64,000 nt of DNA from Blastobasis lacticolella (Eukaryota; Arthropoda; Insecta; Lepidoptera; Blastobasidae), in contig LR990059.1 of the NCBI GenBank assembly GCA_905147135.1, positions 11,121,001 to 11,185,000 of the forward strand, in the 5' to 3' direction. The notes beneath the pieces are model-generated. The model worked only from the letters and a program-made list of their open reading frames with translations, was not told the origin of the DNA and did not search any database. The stretch's first letter is position 1. Every line of letters begins with the position of its first letter. This document shows, one piece after another, positions 24,301-35,700 of the stretch. The translations under genes were made by a program, and so were the position numbers.

Positions 24301-24599
24301 ACGTATGAATGTTTTGATTACAGGTCACTGCGGTTGATAAGCCGATGCAATCAGAGATGCTAAGTCATTGGACGTTGTTCAGGGTCACCATTCAGGTGGA
24401 TGCACCAGCGATGTTTTTATGGCTGCAATCCACATATGAGGGGCACTTTGAAGACAATGGCCTTATGGTCACAACTGAAACTACAGAAGTGAACTTTATA
24501 ACAAAAAAAATGATTTCGTTGATGGACCTAAAAAAATCTATTACTTTTCAATTTTATGACCATACTCCAACCCGTCGGACTCCAGACTGGTGGTTTTAA
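12382..24599 (+). CDS. Manba: Beta-mannosidase (GH2), tandem copy A, catalytically intact
   Basis: Exons: 12382-12481, 13616-13762, 14610-14758, 17255-17448, 19162-19420, 19910-20080, 21734-21854, 22141-22315, 22573-23146, 23241-23370, 23855-24228, 24324-24599; 889 aa. Start: the ATG conserved in all four copies, opening a hydrophobic signal peptide ([11 protein letters not shown]). Domains: sugar-binding jelly roll ([27 protein letters not shown]), immunoglobulin-like sandwich, TIM barrel ([17 protein letters not shown]), C-terminal sandwich. The acid/base is Glu466 in GNNENE (codon 22652-22654); the nucleophile is Glu562 in FASEYGF (22940-22942). It should remove terminal beta-mannose in a lysosomal or secreted setting. 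Odd points: intron 6 has a weak donor (GTACGA) and, unlike B and C, phase 0; intron 4 ends in a tandem duplication with a decoy acceptor; exon 5 is the most divergent part. Confidence 0.93.
12500..12660 (+). repeat. Dispersed repeat, related to 22340-22460
   Basis: Words such as CCCTACCCTC, GAGGCAAAAGA, CTGCCTACCCCT and GCATGAGTGT recur inverted around 22340-22460 (GGGGTAGGCA, CTTTTGCCTC, GAGGGTAGG). Both copies lie in introns of copy A. Confidence 0.55.
12847..12961. repeat. Foldback repeat in intron 1 of copy A
   Basis: The sequence at about 12850-12880 (TTCCGAATTAGAATTTTG... GACCAATC) is the imperfect complement of about 12930-12960 (GATTGGTCGAG... GAATTCGGAA), roughly 31-bp arms. A shorter inner pair (AATCTGCGA / TCGCAGAT) lies between. 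Likely a small MITE. Confidence 0.65.
14070..14460 (+). mobile_element. LINE fragment in intron 2 of copy A
   Basis: Translates to [20 protein letters not shown] and KQTKMTDMA, the thumb/C-terminal region of lepidopteran endonuclease-reverse transcriptases (consensus MERAMLGVSLRDRIRNEEIR). It is truncated and frameshifted. Confidence 0.75.
15461..15539. repeat. AT-rich foldback in intron 3 of copy A
   Basis: ACACTTTTTTACTGTTTTA near 15461-15479 pairs with TAAAACAGTAAAAAAAGTGT near 15519-15538. The sequence between contains a second partial ACTGTTTTATTATATA copy. Flanking 15040-15170 holds words of common lepidopteran repeats (ACGACTTCGTTCGCGTGG). Confidence 0.65.
16176..16523 (-). mobile_element. 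tRNA-derived SINE in intron 3 of copy A
   Basis: Antisense near full-length copy: from TTTGCGTTAATGTCCCGG (tail side) through CTGACCTCCGTGAT to the tRNA-like head ending CGGCCATTGACGCTCC. Confidence 0.85.
17060..17110 (-). repeat. Dispersed lepidopteran repeat end
   Basis: CACGCGAACGAAGTTGCGGG is the complement-type partner of ACGACTTCGTTCGCGTGG at 15048-15065, a motif shared by many dispersed lepidopteran elements. Only the short end is visible. Confidence 0.45.
18048..18080. repeat. Perfect 13-bp hairpin in intron 4 of copy A
   Basis: AACTGTTCTCAAG at 18048-18060 and CTTGAGAACAGTT at 18068-18080, 7-bp loop. Confidence 0.7.
18886..19168 (+). repeat. Tandem duplication carrying the intron 4 splice acceptor of copy A
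   Basis: 18886-19028 and 19036-19168 are about 140-bp imperfect direct repeats. Each ends ACTTCCAGGAAACCA, so a second acceptor AG (19020-19021) lies 140 bp before the inferred true one (19160-19161). Use of the first would shift the frame and stop at a TAG near 19169. Confidence 0.8.
20211..20284 (+). repeat. 37-bp exact tandem duplication
   Basis: Two identical 37-bp units, 20211-20247 and 20248-20284, both starting AAACTCCTATTTATACAAGG. They lie in intron 6 of copy A. Exact identity suggests a recent event. Confidence 0.9.
20497..21633. mobile_element. 1.1-kb element with 24-bp terminal inverted repeats, containing a LINE tail
   Basis: A 24-bp sequence at 20497-20520 (TACTGTGTGTGGCCTAGAAC...) is repeated inverted at 21610-21633 with one mismatch, next to TA on both sides, as in Tc1/mariner-like elements. 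No transposase is visible. Inside, 20540-20790 encodes a LINE-type C-terminus ([20 protein letters not shown], then [11 protein letters not shown] and MKKAYY), and 21270-21450 is a sharply GC-rich block unlike the rest of the intron. Confidence 0.6.
22340..22460 (-). repeat. Dispersed repeat, inverted relative of 12500-12660
   Basis: Shares CCCATAGGGGTAGGCAAATA, CTTTTGCCTC and TTGAGGGTAGGTA with the inverse of the copy in intron 1. It lies in intron 8 of copy A. Confidence 0.55.
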
Positions 24600-24643
24600 A
24601 TTATGATGTTCTAGGTATCTTGGATTTGATCTACTGACTGAAT

Positions 24644-24649
24644 AATAAA
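24644..24649 (+). terminator. Poly(A) signal, copy A
   Basis: AATAAA about 45 bp past the stop codon of copy A. Confidence 0.6.
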
Positions 24650-24999
24650 AATCTCTACCATAAGTAAAAACCACAGTTGTGTTGTATGTAATATGTACCT
24701 ACCATTATCATCCTTGCGGTCAATTTTCTTTAATTCTGTCAAGGCCCGTTTTCCTACTGTTACTCATTCTTCCTTCAGTAGGCTTGTGCACTATTCATCG
24801 CATCTTGGGCCTCCCTAGCGACCTCTTTCACGCTTAGGCCCTAAATAAATTAAAATTAAATTAAGTTATCATTTATTTCAGAATTTTAACAGTTCCATAT
24901 TTCTAATACATGATGAGTAAGTAGGTACATTCATTCAACTCAATAAAATATAATAACAGTGCCAAAAAATTCAATTCAATACTTATGTCAGTTAATCAG

Positions 25000-25640
25000 A
25001 TCCATGGTGGAGGCTGATGGCCACCACGCTTTGATGTCGCCGTTGCACGGGGAGGTTTACGCGTCAACATGCTATCAACGATATAGCCCGGAGAGCCCTA
25101 GTGTCCGCTGATGTACCTTACCTGCTTCAGCCGGGCTTTAATAGATTCGATAGCACGAGACCGGACATTATGACTTTAGTGCCGTGAAAAAAATGTAAGT
25201 GCCTCGTATGGGACGCTACTTGAGTCAGCACTGTTGATCCGAGTCACCTGAGCCATTACGTCCTCTTTCTAGCAGCTACTGCGCTGGCCTCCGCAGCAGC
25301 TGCGTCGCAAGATGCCCATGTCATCCTCCTGGGCGAGACAAAACTTCGACCAGACCAGCACTTTGGAGAGAGTGCCTGCGCACGGGATACTTCCCGACGT
25401 CGCGTCGTGGAAGATGGGGAAGGTAATAGACCTCCCGAAGCAGGGGAAGGACCGCCGCCAACCGTCTTACAGTGCTATCTCAGCGCACGACGAGGCCAGC
25501 AAGGCGCAATACAGCGCCACTACATGACCGGCCAGGACACAGCCTAGCCGAGAAGACGCCCGGGCACGGGGTTAGCCCCATAGGCCTGCACCTGACTCCG
25601 CAGAGTAGGACAAGAAGACCCGCATGCGGAGGACGCTGCG
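25000..25640 (+). mobile_element. Degenerate R1-like LINE reverse transcriptase fragment
   Basis: Translation of 25390-25510 gives ASWKMGKVIDLPKQGKD, then SAISAHDEASK, matching the RT entry motif (W..G.V..LPKPGK... S.R.I...DE..K) of R1/Jockey-group LINEs. Surrounding GC-rich sequence is broken by stops. Confidence 0.6.
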
Positions 25641-26089
25641 CGTAAAAAACAACAAAAATATGCGGCGTTGGATGTACAATATTATTTTGTACCCAGCGCT
25701 GTGGAGACCATGGGCAGTTGGGGCTCTGAGGCAAACTTCTTGAACAGAGTACGTGACTGCGCAGTACTGCGCAGTAGCGCATACAAAAAATCATTTCAAC
25801 TAGGTATATCAGAACCACAAGACAAATAAATTATGCGAAAATTGCTTGAAATTGTTAAAAGTGCCTATTGCAGTGTCTAATTATTCAAGTAGCTGACAGT
25901 TCCATCGAGGCAGGCTCTGCAAGCCTGAAGGCTTTCGTTAAATCTTTCTCAGAGTTTTCATGAAACTTTCGTTCTGCTACGATTAGGACTTAGGTAGGTA
26001 TAAGCATAGGTATTTCCTTTGTTTGTTGAGTGCATTTGAGCAGATACCTGCAAAAAGTAACATATTTTGTTAAGTTTGCATAATAAAAT

Positions 26090-26767
26090 GGCCTCTCAAA
26101 CAACAATAAAAAATGCTCATAATCGAATTCGGGGCGATAAAAATGGTTCGATATACCTGCACTACAATATTTATTTCAATGTGGTAAACATTAAGCAAGC
26201 ATACCAAAGCAGAAAGACCCTGAAATAATATCTTTTACTCGCGATATTGTTGGTATTGAATTCGATATAAGGTAAAGAACGTCATTTCTCGAAGTTTGCG
26301 ACTACAACTTTGTATAACATTTTACAGAAAACATTTATTAGTTTACATTTAAAATAGATTGATATAATATAGTCAAGGAACATAAATTGAAGAAAAAGCC
26401 ACAATAATTCCAAATAATTTGCTATCTACTAAGCTGTTTATTGTTTTTCATGCCTGTGCAAGTGGACCCAACGGATTGCAAACCCCGTCGCTTAATTTCT
26501 GTTCCGGTCGCATGCTTCTGTGACAGCTTCTGACAGATGTTGATATTTATTATTTTTTATGAAACAGACACGCAGGCGAGCGCTCGCCTACATCAGCCGC
26601 GGGCTGGATTTCATACATGAAAGCAAATAACTATTTTGACTGAATTTCTATATTATTATCTAATGATTTGAGGCGTTGCACGTCACTACCCGCATGCCTT
26701 CCGCTTCTGTCTGACATCGAGTGCTCGATAAACTGGTCAAAATAATGCAGATATTGGCACAATGAAG
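26090..26767 (+). promoter_or_regulatory. Conserved upstream region of copy B
   Basis: Blocks shared with the same position before copy C (46900-47341): ATGCTC(A/G)TAATCGAATT, GATATTGTTGG(T/C)ATTGA, TTCGATATA, CTCGAAGTTT, AAACAGACA(C/T)GCAG and TCTAATGATTTGAG(G/A)CGTTG. The last two also precede copy D. A core promoter is expected here; no TATA box is obvious at a fixed spacing. Confidence 0.5.
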
Positions 26768-29700
26768 ATGTATCTCGTGATATTGATGTTTTTGCAATTA
26801 AGTGTCGGGATAAACACCATTGATATACGAAATATAAAGTGGACTGTGCGCAACCAGAATGGGTGTAAGTTTATTTTCTACATTCAACATTTAAGTATCT
26901 AAGTATATTCGTTTTTGTGTAGATTATTTTCTCCACAGGCAAGTCATTTTCGATACTGTTTTTCTATAAACGTTACTGTGGTGAGCACAGTGCTTTTTTA
27001 GCCGTTCCGAGGTTGAGGGTATCTGCTGCGGTGTTGTTGGTATAGTTAAAAGCATTCTGAGTTTGCCAGGCAATACACGATATCGGATAATATGGATAAT
27101 ACAATTACACAGTCTAACTCGCTGTCCTAATTGAAAACGGTACAATCTACGGACAATATCGTACGCGTTCTGGTTCTATTAGGCAGAGTTGGTTTCTCTC
27201 CGCCAGCCGTCATACCACTTATTGGCAAGAATCCTCCCCATGTCATAACTCTGGAGCGGCCACCATGACAGAGTTCCTCATCACCCAAATCGAAAAATTA
27301 TAATCAGCACAAGAAAGCTTCACTTAAGTAGATATACTAGTGTGTTCCCAGCTAGGGCGAATGACGAACTAACTAGGTATGTTTGAAAGAGACTGATGAG
27401 ATCTTTGATTATTGTGGCTAGTTTCTCCAGGGATTGTGCTCTAACCACAACACCCACCATTGTTTAGCAACTTTTTAGTCTATGATGTGGTCTTGACGAA
27501 GAAAAAATTAAGATCCAACAGCTTCTTATTTACGGAGACGCTTCCCCAAACCTTCTAACTAAGTAATTAAGATATTCAAGCTGAAAGCGTTTGGGGTTGG
27601 AACCTTTCCTTTCTGATGTGAATAATTAGTGTGTATTTAATTATTTTACTTATATGCTGGTATAATCAGTAGCTTTGATCAAGATATTCTTCCAGCAATT
27701 GAAATACCGAGCCAAGTGCCGGGGGGAATATATTCGGACTTGCACAAAGCCAGAATAATAGGCGATATCCTGTATCGTAATAATGATGTCCTGATGAGAT
27801 GGGTAGCCCACGACACTTGGACATATACTGGAAAATTCACGGGTAAGGTTTGGATCGCTGCTAGTTACTGTTTATTAAATAAATCACTCCCTTTTTTATA
27901 TCGCCATATTATATCGGGTAGAACCAGCCACTCCCAAATCCCACCCATGGTTTCCTGGGCCTCCCGCGCTAATACCGGCCGGTTTAGACTTCCCATGTAA
28001 CCCTAGTGCTTACGCAGCACGTGACCGAACCAACGGAAGCGAGCCTCGTCAATCTTATCCGCAATGCCTCTTACGCCAAGGTCGCCACGGAAGTACTCGT
28101 TAAGGACCCGGTCGAGTCTGGTAACATTGCACATCCATTGCCGCATTTTCATTTAATTGCCATATAGTTCGCGGACGTGCTTTGGCATGAAGTCACGCAG
28201 CCATCGAGCCGAATTATGCTATTGTTTAATAGCCCCTCGAGTTTAATCGAAATTTTAGGTTAACAAGTGACTGCCGTGAGTTTCCTCCATTTAGCCCAAG
28301 CTAAAGAGATAGATTCAACATTGAGGCCTATATCTCCGGTCTCCGCAGCACAGATCCCAGATATTTGAATATATCTGTTATATTGACAGCTCGTTCTAAA
28401 AATGGATAGTTTCATGATCCGTGCTGCAGCTAGCCATGTACTCTGTTTTGGCGACGTGCAGCTTTCAACCGTTGTTTCTGGTTTTGGTTTCAAGATCCTG
28501 CTTAAGCTTGCTCACCAGTGCGATGTCATTAGCGTATTTAATAAGCCATGGAGGTGTGTCCATGATTTCCACTATCATCATCATCATCATCTTTGCGTTA
28601 AATCCCGGTTGCCTGTCCCGCGCAACACGCGAGAGCCCGAGGACCGCCTTTTTGTCCACTGTGAGGGCATCAAACACAACAAAGAACAATTCAGGGCTCA
28701 GACAGAACCCTTTTGAACATTTACAGTTATCGAGAAGGAATTAGTATGTTCTACGATGGTTTTGACATCGGCTTCAGTGTTAGCGTAGGTACATGTCCTG
28801 GATAATCCTAATGCACGCCTCGGGCACACTATGTAATCACAGAGGAACATTCTTGAAGGCCCTCTGCAGGTCCTTTGATTCCTACTACAGTGGAACTCGT
28901 GGAGGACACTGAGGGTAAGGATCGGATCCATCAACAAAGAAAACAAAATACACACACATACATTATTGAAATTGTTGACAACTAATTCAGTATTAATTAT
29001 TACCTATAGGTATTTGTCATATTGGCGTTAATATCCCGGTTGTGTTCACGAGCGCGAGGGCCCGGGGACCGCCTTGACCATGATCCAGGATTTGGCAGAT
29101 CAGGTAGTTACAGTGAAGTGACTGTCATCTGACCTCCGTGACCCTGCTAACAGGGGAACCTGACGGGATTGGATCATAGTAACACGTTCAGTCGCCTGAA
29201 TATGCAGGTTTTATCTCAATGTTTTATTTCACCATAAGAGCATGGGTTAGTTCAACTAATGTACAATTGTACGACTCGGAAAAGAGTTATTGATACATGA
29301 CGGTACTGGGGTTCGAACCCGGTACCTCGGGGTACGAGTCCGGTACCCTAACCGCTCGGCCACCGACACTCCGTAGTAACTACACTAGCATTTAGGCACT
29401 TTTTGGCACTCCACCTTTTTTTAATCCAGTGCTGCTGTGGATTGGTTCGTACCCGTTTGTTTACGTTGTTTTCATTTCAGCAGCCTACTTCGCGTTTTCT
29501 ACTCGGTGGCGATGACCCAGTTATCGTGCGTGAATCACAAACGTTTAGTGTAATGTTGTGTAATACAATTACTTATTAAGATGAAGTTCATCAATTTAGT
29601 GATTTACTATGGCCGCCAAAAGCCCAATGAATCTTAAAACAGAAAACGAGATTCTGTTGTACAATTATTATGAAGAAGAAAATAGTCATCGGGTGGAACT

Positions 29701-32700
29701 GGAACATTTGGTACAAGACCAACAAGCAAGTAGAAATACTGCAGCTAGAATTAAAAAATACCCAGGAGCGAAATGCCTTACTTAAAGAGAATATGTCTTT
29801 AACCACTGTTGGTACTGATACCGGCAAACGCCAAAAGCAGTATGAGACAGATGAAGAGGAATTGGCCAAAGAAACTGAGTGGATACGGAAAATTAGTCGT
29901 AAGAAAAGGAAATTGAACAAAACATTCCCCCTTCCAACACAACAAGGATCCAATCCCGACGGAATAGCGAAAGTAGGAAAAGTTAAAAAGGTTCTACTTC
30001 CTCCATCCATAGTTGTCGAAAATATCATGAACTACCAGCAGTTCTATGATCTCCTTTCGGCAAGTATAAACAAAGACGCGTTTATCGTAAAAATGATGAA
30101 TGGCGACACCGCAAAGATAAATGCAAATAATTAAAACTCGCACCATTACCGAACTGTTGCTTGAGAATAATTGCCTGTAACACTCCTACGAGAATAAACA
30201 GGACCGGCCGATAAGGGTAATGGCCAAAAACCTCCATTCGTCGTGTATGCCTATAAGAATCGTGGAAGACCTTAACCGTACAAAGGATATAAAATTAACG
30301 AAGCGGTCAACAAACTCAGGTGGAGAAATAATCAACCGCTCAACATGTTTATACTTTCGTTCCAAAAAGATGAAGACATAAATAATATTTATAACATAAA
30401 GTATATACTGGGCAGTTGATATTTAACCACTAAAAACATCCAAGCTCATGTAAACGGTGTCAAGCCTATGGTCATACCCAAAAATATTGGTTAAAAGAAC
30501 CAAGGTGTGTTAAGTGTACAGGAAAGCATTTAACTAAAGACTGTAATAAACCAGCAGATGACAAGCCAAAGTGCGTTCATTGTGGCGAACCTCACCCGGC
30601 AAGCTACAGAGGGTGTATTGTAGCCAAAGAACTACAAACTTTAACAAACAAATCTTCAAAGAAAAATGTAACAGCTACATCCGGTCCAGCATTCAATACC
30701 GATAAAAGCAAGAAGACAATGGACCAAAATCATATGGGCAAACAGGTTACCAAAAGCCTGTCTTTTGCACAAGTTACAGAGGGAGCCCAACCGTCTCAAC
30801 AATCTAGCTACTATTATATTAGACGGGACTTGGACGCGACGTACCTTTATGATTTGTTTTCCCGACGTTTCGGTAGGGTTACACCCACCGTGGTCACGAG
30901 ACGACTGCCGTGGAAGTCCCGTCTAATATAATAATATGTGTAAAGAACGCGAGTTTAGTTTGAAACAAATCTAGCTACTATCCATCAACTGCTAGCTCCA
31001 ATACAGATTCAAATATTAATAGAATATTCGATATTTTAACCTCATTTGATAATAGAAACTTGAAAACAGCACTAAAATAGCAACACCCAAACAAAGGAAA
31101 TGACAAAAACGCTCAAAATTATGGCATGGAATGCGAATGGGCTCGCAAAACATCTAAATGAGTTACAAGTGGTTCTAAGCACAAATAATATTTGCCTCAT
31201 ATCAGAATCCTATTTCACCAGAGAGTCGTTCATCAAAATCAAAGACTATAAAGTCTATCATGCTTTACACGCTGATAACACTGCAAGGGGAGGAAGCACT
31301 GTCATAATAAAAGAAAATATTTACCATTATGAAGAGCATCAATGTGAGGAACAGGCTATACAAACAGTGGCTGTTTGTGTAAGAAATAAACGTTACCCTG
31401 TTACCATTTCCGCCATATACTGCCCACCAAAGTATTCCCCAAAATGATAACAGTATAAAAACCTTCTATATAGTCTAGGTAACAGGTTCATACTTGGAGG
31501 AAATTTTAATGCTAAACACATCCACTGGGGAGTGAGATTAACTACAACTAAAGGGAAAGAGCTTCTTTATGCTACCAGATATATGAATTGTGACGTAATA
31601 TCAACCACAAAACCAACGTACTGCTCCTAATAAAGTCCCAGACCTCATTGACTTTTTTATATGTCAAATATACCAACATGTTTTTTTCACATTGAACAAG
31701 GATATAAAATGAGCTCTGATCACTCGCCAATAATTTAGACTCTTAGTGAGAGCATAATACAAAAAGAGAGCAATGTTACCCTGTTAAACAAGAACACCGG
31801 CTAGGAAAGCTTTAAACATGATCCAGACTCTATTACTGAACTTAAAATTTCATTAAAGAGCTAGATACAGATCTAAGTAAATTCATTACAAATATAACAG
31901 CAATGTGCCTGGAAAAATACACCAACAGTAAAGAAGAGATAAAAAGGTAACTGCTATCCAGTCGAAATTCTCAACCTCTTTACAGAAAGGAGAAAGCAAA
32001 GACGCAAATGGCAACAAAGTAGATATCCCGTGGACAAAACACGCCTAAACTACTTAACGAAAAAACTAAGGGAAAAAATTGAAAACTTACGTGATGAATC
32101 TACAAATATCTACCTAAGCAAGTTAACAAGTGATTGCAAAACTGATTACGCCGTGTGGAAAACATTGAATCACTTAAAGAAACCAACTTTACACATACCT
32201 CTCATTATAGAAACTAATGGGGTGGTGGGCCATAAATAATAAACAAAAAGCTATTAGATTCGCGAACCACCTGAAACAAATATTCCAACCTAACATGCAT
32301 AACTCTGAGAACACAGAATTGGAGGAAGCATATTTTTAGAAATAAAACTCATTACCCCTATAGAGGTTTATACTGAGATAAAATGCTTAAAGAAAAATAA
32401 AGCTCCTGGCTTTGATCTAATTACGGGCGAAATTCTCCAAAATCTTCTACGTAATGCTATCGTAAAACTCACCTCATTTATCAATGCTCCGTTTAGACTG
32501 AAAAACGTGCTGAAGAAAGTTGCAGAAATCATTATGATACTGAAACCTGGCAAACCACCCCAGGAAATAAAATCCTATAGACTAATTTCTATATTGCCAA
32601 TTATGTCAAAGTTATTTGAAAAGCTCCTATCAAGACGACTGAGTCCCATAATAGAGAAAAGAAAACTTATTCCTGATTATGAGTTTGGATTTAGGGAAAT

Positions 32701-35700
32701 GCTATTGATCAAGTGCACAGAATAACTAGTTCAATAGAAAAAACATTAGAAGAAAATAAAGTATGTTCTACTGTTTTCCTAGACGTAGCACAAGCATTTT
32801 GGTCATAAGGTCTGGCATGAAGGTCTTATGCACAAAATAAGACAAACTTCCGAAGCAGTTTGCAGATATTCTGGAATATTATCTTACGCAAAGAATGTTT
32901 CGAGTTAGACAGAAAGTGAAGAATATTCAGAACTTAAGTACATAAAAGCAGGAGTACCACAAGGAAGCGTCCTAGGTTCGATGTTGTATTTATTATACAC
33001 TTGTGATATCCCAGAACTAAAAAATAAAATCTTTGCAACCTTTGGGGATGATACGGCTATCATGGCTACAGGGTCCACTCAGGAAGAAGCAGTAACGAAA
33101 CTGCAAACAGCTATCAACACTATATTTGATTAGACAGTGAAGTGGCGAATAAAACTGAATGAGTCAAAATCGATTCATGTCGATTTTACTAACAAAAGCC
33201 CGTCTTATCATCCGGTATTTATAAACAATCAAGCAATACCGCACGAAAACACAGCTAAATATTTAGGGATGACCAAAGACACGCTAAAGCTTCGTTGGAA
33301 AGCTCATGTCAAAAAGGAACGCAACAAATTAGAACTTCACTACAAAAATATGTACTGGCTACGGGAAAGGATTCTTCGTTATCAGTACACAACAAACTTC
33401 TTTTGTACAAACATGTCCTAATGCCAGTATTGACTTATGGTATTCAGCTATGGGGCTGTACCAAACAAAGCAACACACAGATGATACAACGCTTTCAAAA
33501 CAAAGTACTGAGGGACATTGTAAATGCGAATGCTGGTACATTAGAAACGATGATCTTCACCGGGACCTCAATGTAGATTTTGTTCTTGATCTGTTAGATA
33601 GATAGATAGATATAACCGGGCCATTTTCCGCATTCAGGCGAATTCGCGCCCATTCTGCGTGGATATGGTATACTCCAAGATACCCTATTGTTCCTGCCAT
33701 CCCAACTCCTCTAGGAAACGTAGTAACCCTTTTAGTTTTGCAAACGTCTCTGGAAGGGTTTGTGGTTGTCCGAGGTGCCCATGCCTGTATGATGCCTTCC
33801 CCTCGCATGTCTGCAGGATATGTGCTGCTGTCTCTTCCTCCCTCAGGCAGGCTGTGCACATGGGGCTATCGGTGAGACCTATGGTGAAGAGGTGTTTATT
33901 AAATGGACCGTGTCCCGTTAAAGCTCCGGTTACCAGACGGAGTTGCTTTTTGGTTAGTTTTAAGAGCCTTTCAGAAAGGGCAGGGTTAATTTTCGGTAGA
34001 GCCTCCTTGGCTTGTCTGCATTCCTCTAGTGATGACCAGAGTTGGTTATGTTTTACCTTGATTCTATCCATCAGGTGTTTACGGGTCCATGCAAATGGCA
34101 TAGGTAGAATTGGTTCCGGGCCTGTGGGCTTTGTACTTGAGCCTCTTCTGGCCAACTCGTCAGCTGCGTCGTTTCCTCTCGATCCGCTGTGTCCTTTAAT
34201 CCATTGTAGGGTTATGGGAATTGTTTTACATACCTCATTTAAGCATTTGCGGCAGTCGAGTAGAAGCCCCGAGGTTATGTTGTTGTTTCGAAGGGCCATA
34301 AGTACTGCCTTGCTGTCTGATAAGATCCTAATAGGCTGTTGTTCTATCTTCTTGTCTCGTACCGCGTGTGTGGCTAGGATGATTCCCATGTACTCCGCTT
34401 GAAAGATCGTGTTGTACTTACCCAGTGGGGCAGCTATTTTGATGTTTAGGTCTTCAGAGAAAACTCCGCAGCCTGTACCTGAGTCTGTTTTGGATCTTGT
34501 ACTTCTTGACCGTTTCTACCTGCTTTGATATTCGGTCGCTAATGGCCTCCATCATTGGTTACATTTTTGTTTCATCGTAGTAAAGTACCGTATGCGGGAG
34601 CGGCACTTTGTCCAATAGAATTTAGTGTTTTAAACGTACCATGGCTATTGTTGCCTCTTGTTTAACGTGAAGGTGGAGTGGTGTTAGGTTGAGCATAGCT
34701 TCCAAGGCTGCAGTTGGGGTTGTCCTCATGCAGCCGCTAACTGCCATGTAGGCTAGCCTTTGCAGTTTTTGTAATTTTGCTATTGTGGTGGATTGCTTGG
34801 TTTTAGTCCACCATACTACCGCTCCGTAGCAGAACATAGGCCTAATCACTGTTTTGTATAGCCACATTATGACTTTGGGGGATAGTCCCCAGGTCTTCCC
34901 TGTCATCCTCCTGCATTGCCGGAAGGATATTGTAGCTTTGTTGTACCTTGATTCAATGTGGTTGTTCCAGTTTAATTTGTTATCAAGTATTACTCCTAGA
35001 TATTTTACCTCCGTTGATAGAGTAAGTTGTGTTTTAAAGAGGCTGGGTAGTCTATAGTTACCTAAAATCCGTTTTTTCGTAAATATTACCATATATGTCT
35101 TCGTTGGATTAACTGAGAGTCCATACTCATTACACCACAGTTCCTCCATTTTCAGAGCCCTCTGTGTAACTCCAGTGACGGTGTCCGCGTTGTTTCCAGT
35201 AATGAGTATGGCCAGATCATCAGCATAACCTACTGTGATAGAAATAATTAGAGTTTAGTTTAGATATTAGTGTATTAGCCACCAAATTCCATAGAAGAGG
35301 TGACAGGACTCCACCTTGTGGGCAACCTCTCACCACTGATACCTGTTTGTTAGGATTACTATCTAGTTGAATGACTCTTTTGCTAAGCATGTTCACCATC
35401 CATCCCAAGATAGTTACCGGGACATTGTGTTTGTTTAATGCGTTTTTAATGCTTGTGAAGTTAGTTTTGTCAAAGGCCCCCTCTATAATCTTCTTGATCT
35501 GTTGTTACTCTATAAGTAAAAAACACGCCGAAGCCCATGAAAGAAGGCTTCATCATCATGTGAATGTCGAGACCTCCTCGCTCCTTGACAACACATACAT
35601 AGTGCGAAGACTTAAAAGGACAAAACCTTTTGAGTTCGTGTAGTGAATATTAGTGATAAATAGTGCGATGAATGCTTACTGCAAAGAACACAATAACAAT

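Noticed and set aside
32030..32239. Small ORF as an independent gene
   Set aside because: Lies between endonuclease and RT of the Jockey element in the expected order and is part of its decayed ORF2.
33659..34402. 247-codon ORF on the + strand
   Set aside because: Shadow of the minus-strand RNase H region of the nested LINE, which has clear motifs; the + strand translation has none.
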